Shown: positions 36,154 through 47,075 of the stretch, in pieces
Numbering within the stretch: position 1 is the stretch's first letter
Layout: each line of letters opens with the position of its first letter
Origin: UBA6183 sp943372215
GTDB lineage: Bacteria > Bacteroidota > Bacteroidia > UKL13-3
Assembly (NCBI GenBank): GCA_943372215.1
Contig: CALRXU020000006.1
Coordinates: 124,001-188,000, forward strand
Length of the DNA stretch: 64,000 nucleotides
Direction of reading: 5' to 3'
Made by a program: the position numbers and the translations under genes
The notes under the pieces: model-generated
Told to the model about the DNA's origin: nothing
What the model saw: only the letters and a program-made list of their open reading frames with translations
Databases searched by the model: none

Positions 36154-39100
36154 TCATTGTTTCATAAAACGCACCACTTCGCGGTTACCATTTTGTGGGT
36201 TAGAGAGTTGCAGGAAATATTGGCCAGATTGCAAAACGGATAAAGGCAATTCAAGCTCCCCGTTGTTCCAGTTGAGGTTGCTTTGGGTAAACACTGTTCT
36301 TCCGCTGATGTCAAACACTTCAATTAAAGAAAAATCAGCACCAGCCTTTTGCTGAACATGCAAGGTGTTTTCAACCAAGGTAGGGTAAATGCGCACAGAA
36401 GATAATGCCGAAGCTTCAGTCAATCCGGTAGCAATAATGTCTGTTCCGATTAATAGCTCAAACCTGCCGCTTCCTAAGGTGGCTTTGTTGTTTACATCAA
36501 CTGTAAATAAATATTCACTGGTGTTTTTAAGATTAACATACACATTGGTAAACTTATCAAACAACAACACCGATTTATCAACAACCAATTGGTCGGCCCC
36601 GCTAAACTTAAATACATAAGCACCATTGGCAGTGGTTGCCACATTTAATGCAATGGTATCACCAATGCCATTAAACGGTTTGCAATTTGCCGTTAGCGAA
36701 ACACCCGCATCAGTTAGGGTTGATATGTTTACTGAGCCACCTAATTTTTCAATATCATACAAGTCAAACTCTTCCGTAGCGTTATCTATGTATTTCACAA
36801 AAGCAGCATCACTATTAATAGAGTCCCTGAATAGTTCAAGGCGTAATCCACCAAAATCGCTTGTTTTAAATAAGGCAGTAGGGGCAGTAGTTGATTTAAA
36901 GCTTTCTCTAAAAGTAATGGCAGGTGAAGCCGCATTGGCGTGCACAAAAAAAGCAGAACCTGATGGAATAATGCCACCTGAAATATCGCCCACATTGCTA
37001 CTGGCATTAAACGATTTGTAGTTGTTGGTATTTGGGTCGTAAATAAAAATGGTGGGATCAACATTGGTTAAGTTGGTGCCATCATCAAAAAAGGTATTCC
37101 AGTTGTAATGGCACGGGTATGGATTTCCAAGCAAATTCCAACCATCGTTTCCACCGCTTCCGGTGTTGGTAAATGTAATAGGCATTACAATGTCGCCACG
37201 GTTCACTGCACCAACTACATTCGCTGTAACTGCATTCTGTGTAGGTTCAGTATCGTTTAAACGGTTGGTATTGCTTCTATCACCACGTATAAATACACGG
37301 TAACCTCTTCCCACATCTAATGTGTTGGTAACATTTGTAGCTCCTGTCCATCCCAAGCTACTGCTTCCGCTGGTGGCTTCATTGTAAGAAAATACAGTTG
37401 AAGGGTTAGATGTTGTGGCATCAAAACCATTGCTGGCTCCGCCTGTTCCGGTAACAAAAAACTCACCCCTCCAATCATCAATGGTGCTGCTAGATGAAGG
37501 GCTACTCATAAACCTAAACCTGCGGGCAACACTTGGAATAAAACGTTGCACGGTAACATTACCCGAGATATAAGAACCCGTTCCGGCAGTGATGCATGCT
37601 GTTGCTGTTGCATCAGAAATTAAAGTAAGAAATCCACCGGTGGCTAATGTACCAGCCGTTGGGGTTACAGTAGTGGTTACTTGCACGGCATTACCTAAAG
37701 TAATGGTTTGCGAAGCCCTGTTGTAAGTAAAATTGCTTAAGCGGTTGGTTGTGCCGGGGGTGGTTTGATCAAAAAACAAACTTCCTCCCATACTTCCAGT
37801 ACCTCCAATGGTGATGTTTGATGAACCATTAGCTGTGAAACAATTTGTTCCACTCATTCCACTAACAGAACCATTTAATATAAGCGTATTAGAACCGATT
37901 GCTAAAGTGCCTGCTGTAAAACTCAACGCCCCTGAAACGGTAATATTGGCACTTATTGTTTTTGCGCCAACTGCAGTAATTGATAAGTTATTAAAGGTTG
38001 TAGAGGTTGCAATTGTTTGTGCAGCTCCACCAAATCTAACCGTTCCCGTACTTGCAACAAAATTACTGCCCGTGCCATTCCATGCACTTACAGATGTAGC
38101 GTTCACGTTGATGATGCTGGAGCCTCCATTAAGTGTTCCACTTGTTAATGAAACAATGCCAGTAAAAGTATGCGTGCGTCCGGTTCCTAAGTTTAATGTA
38201 CCACCACTTCCATTAATGGTTAATGCTCCGCCATTGATGTTTCCTGTAAAGGTGGCCGTACCAGATGTTTTAGTCATAGAAACAGTTCCGGTTGTAGTAA
38301 AAGCACCAATATTTTGTGTGGCTGTTCCTTCAATGGTTAGCCCTCCTGAACCACTGGTTACAGTTCCGCTATTTACTAAATCTCCATTTAAAGTAATCAA
38401 ATTACTACCGGGAGTTAAGGTAGCACCTGAATTAATAGTTAAGGTAGCACCTGCATTAAATGTTTTTGCAGCATTTAGGCTAATTGCACCAGTGCTGGCA
38501 ATAGTTACACCACCAGTTGCAGTAAAAGGAGTAATCCACTCTTCGTCACTTACCGTGCGAGATGTTGTGGTGCTATATTGCAATGAGGCGGATGCACCAT
38601 AAGTAACTACACCTGTTGTTACAGTAACGGTTGCTGTTCCTTGCATGGATAGTGTACCATTAACTGTTGGCGTAGTTGCAAATGTTTTTACTCCTGAACC
38701 TGACAATGTTAAGTTGTTAAAGGTGAATACGGGGCATGTTTGTGCAGCACCAGAAAAGTTGATCGTACTCGTTCCAATAGTAAAAGTGCCACCCGTTCCG
38801 GTAATGGGTGTTGCAGCTGACAAGTTAAGTATGCTGGAACTACAATCTAATGTGCCATTTGTTCGAGTTACTGTTCCGCTAAATGTATGTGTCCTAGATG
38901 TACCTAAATTGAGTGTGCCACCAACCCCATTCATGGTTAGCGCAGCCCCACTAAAGTTGCCTGTAAAGGTAGCTGTGCCGCCTGTTTTGGTAACAGATAA
39001 CGATCCAGTAGTAGTAAGCCCAGCAATATTTTGGGTACCTGTTCCGGTAAGTATAATATTAGCGCTGTTTCCTGTTAATGTTCCTGCGGTTAACACAATG

Positions 39101-42100
39101 TCACCAGTAATGGTATGCGTTCTGCCTGCACCCAGGTTTAAGGTGCCTCCAGTACCATTTACAGTGATTGTATTTACACTTAAGTTTCCGGTTAAAGTTG
39201 CTGTTCCTCCTGTTTTAGTCATGCTAACATTTCCGGTTGTGGTGAAACCGTCTATATTTTGATTGCTTGTACCGCTTAATGTAATATTAGCTGAACTGCC
39301 CGTTAATGTACCAGCAGTAACTGTGATATCTCCTGAGATGGTATGTGTAAGTGCTGTTCCTAAATTTAATGTTCCACCTGAGCCATTAACCACTATTCCA
39401 CCAGCACTTAAATCACTGGTTAGTGTGGCCGTTCCACCAGTTTTAGTTAACGATACCGTTCCGGTTGTTGTAAACCCACTAATATTTTGACTTAATGTTC
39501 CTGTAATAACAATTGGGGAACTTCCTAAAACAACCGTTCCATTTCTTGTAAAGCTACCATGAATAGTCAGTTGAAAATTAGCAGAGGTTAGTGTGGCTCC
39601 GAGGTTAACAGTCAAGGCTCTGCATACCGCGTCATTTGTTAAAATGGGTTGAGTAGCAATGTTAGGAATTTCAACATCGAGCAACGCTGTTGGTACTCCG
39701 TTTGACCAGTTTCCAGCAGTAAACCAATCTGTGGTTGAAGCTCCGGCTGTCCATACGGTAGATGGGTTGTTAAGCGTAATTCTTCCTGCAAATGTACCAA
39801 AAAAAGTAGCGTTAATATTGCTTGCTCCTGAACCTGTTCCACCCCAAGTTCCTAAATCTACTTGTGGCACCCCATTCAATGTTATTCCAGTACAAGTGTG
39901 TGTGGTGATGCCATTTAAGTCAACAGTACTTCCACTATTAATAATTAACGAAAACGAAATACTTTTTGAAGCATTAAAGGTAATGGTTCCAGCACCAGCA
40001 ATAACTACTCCGCCAGAACTGGTAAAACTGGCTGGAAACTCATTATTGGTAGTTGTAAACGCAGAAGGTTTGTTGTAAGAAAGTGTGGCTGCCGAACCAT
40101 AAGTAGGAGCGGTTGATACGGTTGCTGTTCCTTCTAACGAGAGGATACCGTTAACAGTTACCGATGTAGTTGTTTTTACCCCACTTCCACTTAAGGTTAA
40201 GTTATTATAGGTGAGTTGACCAACCGTTTGTGCTGCTCCAGAGTAATTTACCGTTCCGGTGCTAGGAGTAAAGGTTCCTCCTGATCCTGAAACAACAGCC
40301 CCGCTTCCAGAAAGAGTAAGCGTGCTGGTCCCTCCATTTAATGTTCCACTTGTTCGAGTCCAAGTTCCGGTAAAGGTGTGCACAAGTCCTGTACCTAAAT
40401 GGAGTGTTCCACCAGAACCATTAATGGTGAGTGCTCCGGCATTCATGTTTCCTGTTAAAGTAGCCGTACCTCCAGTTTTGGTCATGCTTAACGTTCCGGT
40501 AATGGTAAATCCGGCAATACTTTGCGTAGCCGTTCCTGAGATGGTTACATTAGATGTGCTTCCTGTTAATGTACCAGCAGTAACCACAATGTCCCCTGTA
40601 AAAGTGTGGGTTCTTGCTAAACCAAGATTGAGTGTTCCTCCACTTCCATTTAAGGTTAAGCTTGCCACACTGATATTTCCAGTGAACGTAGCTGTGCCTC
40701 CGGTTTTGGTCATAAGCACATTTCCGGTAGTAGTAAATCCGGCTATGCTTTGGGTTCCAGTTCCTGCCAAGGTAACATTAGCTGCGCCAGCTGTGAAAGT
40801 TCCTGTTAAATTACCAGATAGTTCAACGGTGGATGAGCCTCCATTTAAGGTACCAACAGTAACCGTAATATTACCAGTAATAACATGACTTAACGAAGTA
40901 CCCAAATTTAGTGTTCCTCCCGTTCCATTAATGGTTAGTGTATTTACACTTAATGCTCCAGTTAACGTTGCAGTACCTCCGGTTTTGGTTGTAGTTAAAT
41001 TACCTGTAGTTGTAAATCCGGCAATACTTTGGGTGCTGGTTCCGCTGAGTATAATGTTCGCTGAATTACCTGTTAATGTTCCTGCAGTTAAAGTAATATC
41101 ACCTGTAATGGTATGCGTTGTTCCTGCACCTAAATTTAATGTACCGCCTGATCCATTTACGGTAATGGTATTTACATTTAGATTGCCGCTTAAGGTAGCC
41201 GTACCACCAGTTTTAGTCATGGAGAAATTACCTGTGGTATTTAATGTTGCTATACTTTGTGTTCCGGTTCCTGTTACCACAATGTTAGATGAACTTGCCA
41301 CCAATGTGCCGGCAGTAATGGTAATGTCGCCAGTAAAAGTATGGGTTAAAGCAGGGCCTAAATTAAGGGTTCCGCCTGTTCCATTTAGTATTAAACTATT
41401 GCAACTCAAATTACCTGAGAGAGTAGCTGTACCTCCGGTTTTGGTCATACTTACGTTTCCTGTAGTGGTAAACCCTCCAATGGTTTGGGCGAAAATACCT
41501 GTTATCACAATAGGTGAACTGCTTAAGTTGGCTGTGCCATTATTGGTAAAGTTTCCATGAATGGAGAGTTGAAAACCGGCAGATGTTAAAGTGGCCCCAC
41601 TGTTAATGGTTAAATCACCACTCTCTGAAGCAACTGTTAATGTAGGTTGTGTTGCCACATTTGGGATAAGTACATCTAAAGTTGAAGTGGGTACACCATT
41701 GTTCCAGTTTAGTGGGTCCGACCAATCTGTTGATGATCCACCAGACCAGGTGGTCAACTTATTACGATTTTGCAAAGTGCCTGTTGATGTAGACTCAAAA
41801 AATACATCGTCAATATTTGCAGCTCCCGATGCCGTACCTCCGTAAAATCCGATAAGTTGCGTAACACCGCCAAGAACCAAACCTCTTGATATACTACTGA
41901 AGGTGCTCAAGTTAATCTGCGCTCCGGTGTTGATGGTTAAGTTCTCGCTAATATCTTTTGCTCCGTTAAAAGTTACCACCGTACCTGATCCATTTACAAT
42001 TACCCCACCACTCGACACAAAAGAAGCAGGAAATTCATTATTGGTGGTGGTTACGGCATTTCCTGTGTTATAACGCAAAGTGGCGTCTCCTCCATAAGTG

Positions 42101-45100
42101 ATCACTGCAGATACAGATGCCGTTCCTTCCAAAGAGAGGATTCCATTTACGGTAACGCCAGTTGTAGTTTTTACACCGCTGCCACTTAACGTGAGGTTAT
42201 TATAGGTTAATGCCCCAACAGTTTGTGCTGCTCCACTATAGTTAATCGTGCCTGTGCCTGGAGTAAATGTGCCACCTGAGCCACTGATTACCGTGCCATT
42301 TAAAGAAAAGGAAATCGTGCTTGAGCCTCCATTTAAAGTACCGTTTGTGCGGGTCCAGGTTCCAGTGAACACATGGGTTAAACCAGTGCCAGCATTTAGT
42401 GTACCTCCAGTTCCGTTAATTGTTAAGCCATTGGCGTTAATGTTTCCGTTAAGAGTAGCCACACCGCCTGTTTTTGTCATTGAAATATTTCCTGTGGTAG
42501 TGAACCCATCAATGCTTTGTGTTGCTGTACCTGTTATCGTAACGTTAGAGGTATTACCCACTAAAGTTCCATTTGTTACGGTAATGTTTCCGGTAAAAGT
42601 ATGCGTTCTTGCCGCACCCAAATTAAGTGTACCTCCTAATCCATTTAGGATTAAACTGGCCGCACTGATATTGCCTGTAAAGGTTGCGGTTCCAGCCGTT
42701 TTGGTCATGTTTATGTTGCCAGTAGTGGTAAACCCGGAAATGCTTTGAGTTGCCTCTGTTCCTGTAATAGTCATTCCTCCTGCGCCACTGGTTAGTGTAC
42801 CTGAATTTGAAAAGTTACCTGATGTAGTGATGAGGTTTGCACCAGGTGTTAGTGTGGCTCCTGAGTTAATAGTAAGTGGTACAGCAGCATTAAATATTTT
42901 AGCACCGTTTAAACTAATAGCACCTGTACTTGCAATGGTTACTCCACCTGATGCCGTAAATGGTGATACCCATTCTTCATCTGTAACTGTTCTTGCAGTT
43001 GTGGTATTATATTGCAGTGATGCACCAGAGCCATATGTTACAACTCCAGTTGTAACCACAACAGTAGCTGTACCTTGTAAGCTGAGGATACCGTTAACGG
43101 TTGGTGCTGTTGCAAACGTTTTAACACCAGAGTTGGATAAAGTGAGGTTATTAAAAGTTAATACGGGGCAGGTTTGCGCAGTACCTGAGAAATTCACTGT
43201 TCCTGTGTTTGAAGTGAATGTTCCTCCAGAACCAGAAAATACGGTAGCATTGGAGAAGCTGATAGTGCTTGAGCCTCCTTCCAGTGTTCCATTATTACTA
43301 TTCCATGTTCCGGTAAAAACATGGGAAAGTCCTGTTCCGAGGTTTAATGTTCCACCCACACCATCTATGGTTAAGTTTGCCCCATTTACATTACCTGTTA
43401 ATGTGGCCACACCACCTGTTTTGTTCATCACCAAGTTTCCAGTTGTGGTAAACCCGGCAATACTTTGTGTAGCCGTTCCAGTTAAATTAAGTTGAGATGA
43501 ATTGGCGTTTAAAGTTCCGGCCGTAATTGTTAAATTACCCGATATAGAGTGAGAGAATGATGCGCCAAAATTTAACGTACCACCTGATCCATTTAATATG
43601 ATGCTAGCTGCCGAAATATTGCCAGTAAAGGTTGCAGTGGCAGCCGTTTTGGTCATGGTGATATTTCCAGTAGTGGTTAATCCTGCTATACTTTGGTTAA
43701 TAATCCCTGCTATTACAATTGGCGAACTACCAAACGTAGCAGTGCCATTTTGCACAAAACTACCATGTATGGTTAGTTGAAAGCTTGCAGAGGTGAGTGT
43801 TGCACCTGAATTAATGGTGAGGTTTCTACAAACGGCATCAGCAGTTAAAGTTGGTTGCAATGCAATGTTAGGAATAGTAGCATCCAAGCTTGATGTTGGT
43901 ACACCATTTGACCAGTTGCCTGCCGTTGACCAGTCTGTTGTTAGGGCACCTGCCGTCCACAAGGTTGCCGAGCTTGATATGGTGATGAATCCTGAAAACG
44001 CTCCAAAAAAAGTGGCATTGATGTTGGTTGCTCCAGAGCCTGTTCCGCCATAACTTCCTACAGACTGGGAAACTCCTCCTAACATTAATCCGTTTGCAGT
44101 ATGGGTGGTAACTCCATTAAAATTAACGGTTGCTCCGGTTTGTATGTTTAAGGTGTAGATGATTATTTTTTGGGCGTTAAAAGTAATGGTTCCTGTGTTG
44201 GTGATAATAACACCACCGGTACCCGAAAATGTGGCGGGGAACTCGTTATTGGTAGAGGTAAAAGATGCGGGCTTATTGTATTGCAAAGTAGCATCAGACC
44301 CATAAGTTATTGCAGCAGAAACAGTGGCCGTTCCTTCTAAAGAAAGCACTCCGTTCACGGTTACTCCTGTGGTGGTTTTAGTACCGCTTCCACTTAAAGT
44401 AAGGTTATTATAAGTGAATGAGCCAATGGTTTGTGCTGTTCCAGAGTAGTTCACTGTACCCGCATTAGGGGTAAAAGTACCACCTGCTCCGCTGATAACT
44501 GTACCACCAACAGAGAAGCTAATGGTGCTTGACCCTCCGTTAAGTGTTCCGTTTGTACGTGTCCATGTTCCGGTAAAGGTATGGTTCAAACCAGTACCAA
44601 GGTTTAGTGTTCCTCCTGAACCATTTAAGGTGAATGCACCACCATTTACGTTTCCGGTAAAAGTAGCCGTTCCGGCAGTTTTGGTAAGTGTAACTGTTCC
44701 TGTGGTTGTAAATGTGCCAATATTTTGTGTGGTTGCAGTTCCAGATATGGTAACACCTCCTGAGCCACTTGTTAATGTTCCTGAGTTAATAAAATCTCCA
44801 CCAAAGGTGAGTAAATTTGCTCCGGGAGTTAATGTTGCTCCAGAGTTTATGGTAAGGGGAATATTGGCGTTAAAAGTTCTTGCTGCTGTAAGACTAATAG
44901 CTCCTGTATTGGAAATGATAACTCCTCCTGTGGCAGCAAAAGGAGTAATCCACTCTTCTGCGCTTGCATTTCTTGCTATTGATGTGTTATATCTTAAAGT
45001 GGCATTAGCTCCATAAGTAACTACTCCTGTGGTAACTGTTATGGTAGCATCTCCTTCTAATGTAAGTATGCCATTAACGGTTGGGGTGGTGACAAATGTT

Positions 45101-46740
45101 TTTACTCCGGAGTTTGCAAGTGTTAAATTATTGTAAGTTACAACCGCACAAGTTTGAGCCGTGCCGTTATAATTTACCGTACCCGTTCCAGCAGTAAATG
45201 CTCCTCCAGTGCCTGATACATCACCACCTATATTGAGGGTACTAGAACCCCCTTGTAAAGTACCTGAAGTGCGGGTTAAAGTTCCGGTAATGGTATGGGT
45301 TAATCCTGTGCCAAGACTAAGTATTGAGTTAGTTGCACCATTACTTATAGTAAGTGCTGCTGCATTTAGGTTTCCGGTTAAGGTAGCTGTACTGTTATTG
45401 CCTTTGCTTGAAGTAAATGTTCCAGTAGTAGTAAAACCTGCTATAGATTGCGTAGTTGTTCCTGTTAGGGTTACATTAGAAGAATTGGCATCCAGGGTTC
45501 CATTAGTAATGGTAAGATTTCCGCTGATGGTGTGTATATTTGCAGACCCAAAACTGAGTGTACCGCCAACTCCATTTAAAGTGATGTCTGCACAAGATAA
45601 ATTGCCAGATAATGTGGCTACTCCTGCTGTTTTAGTCATGGTAACCGTACCTGTTGTGGTAAACCCACTAATGCTTTGGGTGCCTGTTCCTGCCAAAGTT
45701 ACGCCACCCGTTGTACTGGTAAACGTACCATTTCTGGTGAAATTTCCTCCTAAAGTAAGCAATAGGGTATTGGCCGTTAAACTTGCGCCTGAATTTATGG
45801 TTAACGGAACATCAGTATTTAATACCTTAGCGGCATTCATGATAATCACCCCAATATTGGCTATAATTACGCCCCCTGTTCCGGTAAACGGACTCACCCA
45901 TTCTTCATCACTGGTTGTGCGAGAAGTGGATGTGTTGTATTGCAGGGTGGCATTCGCCCCATAAGTAACTACTCCAGTAGTAACCGTTATAGTGGCCGTA
46001 CCTTCCATAGATAGTATGCCATTTACAGCGGGGGTGGTGGCAAAAGTTTTAACTCCCGAATTTGAAACAGTAAGGTTGTTATAGGTAAGTGGAGGGCAGG
46101 TTTGAGTGGTTCCCGAAAAATTTACCGTTCCGGTGCTGGCAGTAAAAGTCCCCCCTGTTCCGGATGCAACTGTGGCATTACTAAAGTTAATTGTACTTGA
46201 CGCCCCGTCTAATGTTCCATTGGTACGTGTCCATGTTCCTGTAAAAGTATGTGTTCTGCCAGCTCCTAAACTTAATGTGCCGCCTATTCCATTTATCGTT
46301 AAGCCTGCCCCATTAACATTACCCGTAAAAGTAGCGGTACCTCCCGTTTTAATCATGGATACCGTTCCAGTTGTAGTAAAACCTGCAATATTTTGATTTG
46401 CCGTGCCGCTTAAGGTCATTCCTCCTGAACCACTGGTTAATGTTCCTAAATTCACAAAGTCGCCTGATATGGTTAGAAGATTGGCTCCAGGAGTTAATAC
46501 TGCCCCAGTATTAATGGTAAGTGAAACACAAGACACACCTGTGCTTAAAGTAACAACATTTCCCCCTGTTGTAGCAATCACCACATCATCAGTAGAAATT
46601 GGAGCAACACCACCTACCCAAGTACTCCCTAAACTCCAGTCGCCACCCGTGGTGGTACTGGTAATGGTAGCTCCAAAGAGTAAGCAAGTATGCAACAAAA
46701 CGATGGCTAGAAGAATGGTGGATTTTGAAAATAGTCTCAT
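36154..46740 (-). CDS. Giant repetitive T9SS surface protein (3528 residues)
   Basis: Signal peptide (LLAIVLLHTCLLFGA), then about 2900 residues of Thr/Gly/Ser/Asn-rich beta repeats, then a unique region, then a type A sorting domain (about 3450-3528: VRIYPTLVENTLHV, SGQYFLQLSNPQNGN). The repeat module, about 35-45 residues, keeps matches such as GTATFTGN, LTINGSGGTLNLG and THTFTGTWTRTNGTL, which suggests a long beta-helix. A 'DW...NW..GVPT' block recurs near residues 30, 940, 1675 and 2340 and splits the body into super-repeats. Probably a surface adhesin or matrix fibre. The Pro/Val-rich plus-strand ORFs across it are antisense shadows. Confidence 0.88.
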   Translation of the reverse strand: MRLFSKSTILLAIVLLHTCLLFGATITSTTTGGDWSLGSTWVGGVAPISTDDVVIATTGGNVVTLSTGVSCVSLTINTGAVLTPGANLLTISGDFVNLGTLTSGSGGMTLSGTANQNIAGFTTTGTVSMIKTGGTATFTGNVNGAGLTINGIGGTLSLGAGRTHTFTGTWTRTNGTLDGASSTINFSNATVASGTGGTFTASTGTVNFSGTTQTCPPLTYNNLTVSNSGVKTFATTPAVNGILSMEGTATITVTTGVVTYGANATLQYNTSTSRTTSDEEWVSPFTGTGGVIIANIGVIIMNAAKVLNTDVPLTINSGASLTANTLLLTLGGNFTRNGTFTSTTGGVTLAGTGTQSISGFTTTGTVTMTKTAGVATLSGNLSCADITLNGVGGTLSFGSANIHTISGNLTITNGTLDANSSNVTLTGTTTQSIAGFTTTGTFTSSKGNNSTATLTGNLNAAALTISNGATNSILSLGTGLTHTITGTLTRTSGTLQGGSSTLNIGGDVSGTGGAFTAGTGTVNYNGTAQTCAVVTYNNLTLANSGVKTFVTTPTVNGILTLEGDATITVTTGVVTYGANATLRYNTSIARNASAEEWITPFAATGGVIISNTGAISLTAARTFNANIPLTINSGATLTPGANLLTFGGDFINSGTLTSGSGGVTISGTATTQNIGTFTTTGTVTLTKTAGTATFTGNVNGGAFTLNGSGGTLNLGTGLNHTFTGTWTRTNGTLNGGSSTISFSVGGTVISGAGGTFTPNAGTVNYSGTAQTIGSFTYNNLTLSGSGTKTTTGVTVNGVLSLEGTATVSAAITYGSDATLQYNKPASFTSTNNEFPATFSGTGGVIITNTGTITFNAQKIIIYTLNIQTGATVNFNGVTTHTANGLMLGGVSQSVGSYGGTGSGATNINATFFGAFSGFITISSSATLWTAGALTTDWSTAGNWSNGVPTSSLDATIPNIALQPTLTADAVCRNLTINSGATLTSASFQLTIHGSFVQNGTATFGSSPIVIAGIINQSIAGLTTTGNITMTKTAATATFTGNISAASIILNGSGGTLNFGASFSHSISGNLTITAGTLNANSSQLNLTGTATQSIAGFTTTGNLVMNKTGGVATLTGNVNGANLTIDGVGGTLNLGTGLSHVFTGTWNSNNGTLEGGSSTISFSNATVFSGSGGTFTSNTGTVNFSGTAQTCPVLTFNNLTLSNSGVKTFATAPTVNGILSLQGTATVVVTTGVVTYGSGASLQYNTTTARTVTDEEWVSPFTASGGVTIASTGAISLNGAKIFNAAVPLTINSGATLTPGANLITTSGNFSNSGTLTSGAGGMTITGTEATQSISGFTTTGNINMTKTAGTATFTGNISAASLILNGLGGTLNLGAARTHTFTGNITVTNGTLVGNTSNVTITGTATQSIDGFTTTGNISMTKTGGVATLNGNINANGLTINGTGGTLNAGTGLTHVFTGTWTRTNGTLNGGSSTISFSLNGTVISGSGGTFTPGTGTINYSGAAQTVGALTYNNLTLSGSGVKTTTGVTVNGILSLEGTASVSAVITYGGDATLRYNTGNAVTTTNNEFPASFVSSGGVIVNGSGTVVTFNGAKDISENLTINTGAQINLSTFSSISRGLVLGGVTQLIGFYGGTASGAANIDDVFFESTSTGTLQNRNKLTTWSGGSSTDWSDPLNWNNGVPTSTLDVLIPNVATQPTLTVASESGDLTINSGATLTSAGFQLSIHGNFTNNGTANLSSSPIVITGIFAQTIGGFTTTGNVSMTKTGGTATLSGNLSCNSLILNGTGGTLNLGPALTHTFTGDITITAGTLVASSSNIVVTGTGTQSIATLNTTGNFSMTKTGGTATLSGNLNVNTITVNGSGGTLNLGAGTTHTITGDITLTAGTLTGNSANIILSGTSTQSIAGFTTTGNLTTTKTGGTATLTGALSVNTLTINGTGGTLNLGTSLSHVITGNITVTVGTLNGGSSTVELSGNLTGTFTAGAANVTLAGTGTQSIAGFTTTGNVLMTKTGGTATFTGNISVASLTLNGSGGTLNLGLARTHTFTGDIVVTAGTLTGSTSNVTISGTATQSIAGFTITGTLSMTKTGGTATLTGNMNAGALTINGSGGTLHLGTGLVHTFTGTWTRTSGTLNGGTSTLTLSGSGAVVSGSGGTFTPSTGTVNYSGAAQTVGQLTYNNLTLSGSGVKTTTSVTVNGILSLEGTATVSTAPTYGSAATLSYNKPSAFTTTNNEFPASFTSSGGVVIAGAGTITFNASKSISFSLIINSGSTVDLNGITTHTCTGITLNGVPQVDLGTWGGTGSGASNINATFFGTFAGRITLNNPSTVWTAGASTTDWFTAGNWSNGVPTALLDVEIPNIATQPILTNDAVCRALTVNLGATLTSANFQLTIHGSFTRNGTVVLGSSPIVITGTLSQNISGFTTTGTVSLTKTGGTATLTSDLSAGGIVVNGSGGTLNLGTALTHTISGDITVTAGTLTGSSANITLSGTSNQNIDGFTTTGNVSMTKTGGTATLTGNLSVNTITVNGTGGTLNLGAGRTHTITGDIVLTAGTLTGNSANIILTGTGTQNIAGLTTTGSLSVTKTGGTATFTGNFSGAALTMNGVGGTLNLGTSRTHTFSGTVTRTNGTLDCSSSILNLSAATPITGTGGTFTIGTSTINFSGAAQTCPVFTFNNLTLSGSGVKTFATTPTVNGTLSMQGTATVTVTTGVVTYGASASLQYSTTTSRTVSDEEWITPFTATGGVTIASTGAISLNAAKTFNAGATLTINSGATLTPGSNLITLNGDLVNSGTVTSGSGGLTIEGTATQNIGAFTTTGTVSMTKTSGTATFTGNINGGALTINGSGGTLNLGTGRTHTFTGIVSLTSGTLNGGSSIINVNATSVSAWNGTGSNFVASTGTVRFGGAAQTIATSTTFNNLSITAVGAKTISANITVSGALSFTAGTLAIGSNTLILNGSVSGMSGTNCFTANGSSNITIGGTGSMGGSLFFDQTTPGTTNRLSNFTYNRASQTITLGNAVQVTTTVTPTAGTLATGGFLTLISDATATACITAGTGSYISGNVTVQRFIPSVARRFRFMSSPSSSSTIDDWRGEFFVTGTGGASNGFDATTSNPSTVFSYNEATSGSSSLGWTGATNVTNTLDVGRGYRVFIRGDRSNTNRLNDTEPTQNAVTANVVGAVNRGDIVMPITFTNTGSGGNDGWNLLGNPYPCHYNWNTFFDDGTNLTNVDPTIFIYDPNTNNYKSFNASSNVGDISGGIIPSGSAFFVHANAASPAITFRESFKSTTAPTALFKTSDFGGLRLELFRDSINSDAAFVKYIDNATEEFDLYDIEKLGGSVNISTLTDAGVSLTANCKPFNGIGDTIALNVATTANGAYVFKFSGADQLVVDKSVLLFDKFTNVYVNLKNTSEYLFTVDVNNKATLGSGRFELLIGTDIIATGLTEASALSSVRIYPTLVENTLHVQQKAGADFSLIEVFDISGRTVFTQSNLNWNNGELELPLSVLQSGQYFLQLSNPQNGNREVVRFMKQ
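37900..46700 (-). repeat. Coding DNA repeats of the giant protein
   Basis: Hundreds of short in-frame repeats and four longer blocks recur here. DNA-level similarity is visible (for example the phrase encoding TFTGTWTRTNGTL), while codon choices vary between copies, so most copies are old. The block spacing of about 910, 735 and 665 residues is uneven, which points to unequal crossing-over. Confidence 0.8.
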
Positions 46741-46751
46741 TTGTTGAACGG

Positions 46752-47075
46752 TTAGATTTTATTAAAAAAAAAGTTTACATCGGTGCTACTATCTAAGGTT
46801 GCTCCATGCACATTTTGAGCTGAACCGCTATTGTATTCAAAGCTACCTATTGAGGGTGTAAAAGTCCCTGTGATAAAGGCACATCTTGCATCAACATCAA
46901 CGGTTAAGGTACTTCCCGAATTGATGAGCACATCATCGGCCGAGCCAAGTTCATCTGACGGGCTCCAGTTCCCGAGAGTGTTCCATGCACCTGAGGTTGG
47001 AGTAAATGTTTTTTGGGCATAAGAAACCGTGTTTAAAAACAGGATGATGTATAAACAAACAGATAAGGTCCTCAT
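46752..47075 (-). CDS. Truncated paralogue of the giant surface protein N-terminus
   Basis: 107 residues with its own signal peptide (LFLNTVSYAQ). The body resembles the first module of the giant protein: W-N-x-L-G-N-W, ADDVLINSGSTLTVD, CAFITGTFTP. It stops after a T9 homopolymer (DVNFFFNKI), 12 bp before the giant gene's ATG, with no repeats or sorting domain. It is either a degenerate copy or a separate small exported protein. A homopolymer slip does not fuse it in frame with the giant signal peptide in a sensible way. Confidence 0.6.
   Translation of the reverse strand: MRTLSVCLYIILFLNTVSYAQKTFTPTSGAWNTLGNWSPSDELGSADDVLINSGSTLTVDVDARCAFITGTFTPSIGSFEYNSGSAQNVHGATLDSSTDVNFFFNKI

Noticed and set aside
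37900..46700. CRISPR array or satellite repeat
   Set aside because: The repeats are variable, in-frame and protein-coding, lacking identical 25-40-bp repeats with unique spacers.
37808..46747. Many long plus-strand ORFs, Pro/Val-rich, opposite the giant surface protein
   Set aside because: They are mirror images of the Thr/Gly/Ser repeat codons of the minus-strand gene. Their repeats follow its periodicity and they have no starts, signals or spacing of their own.
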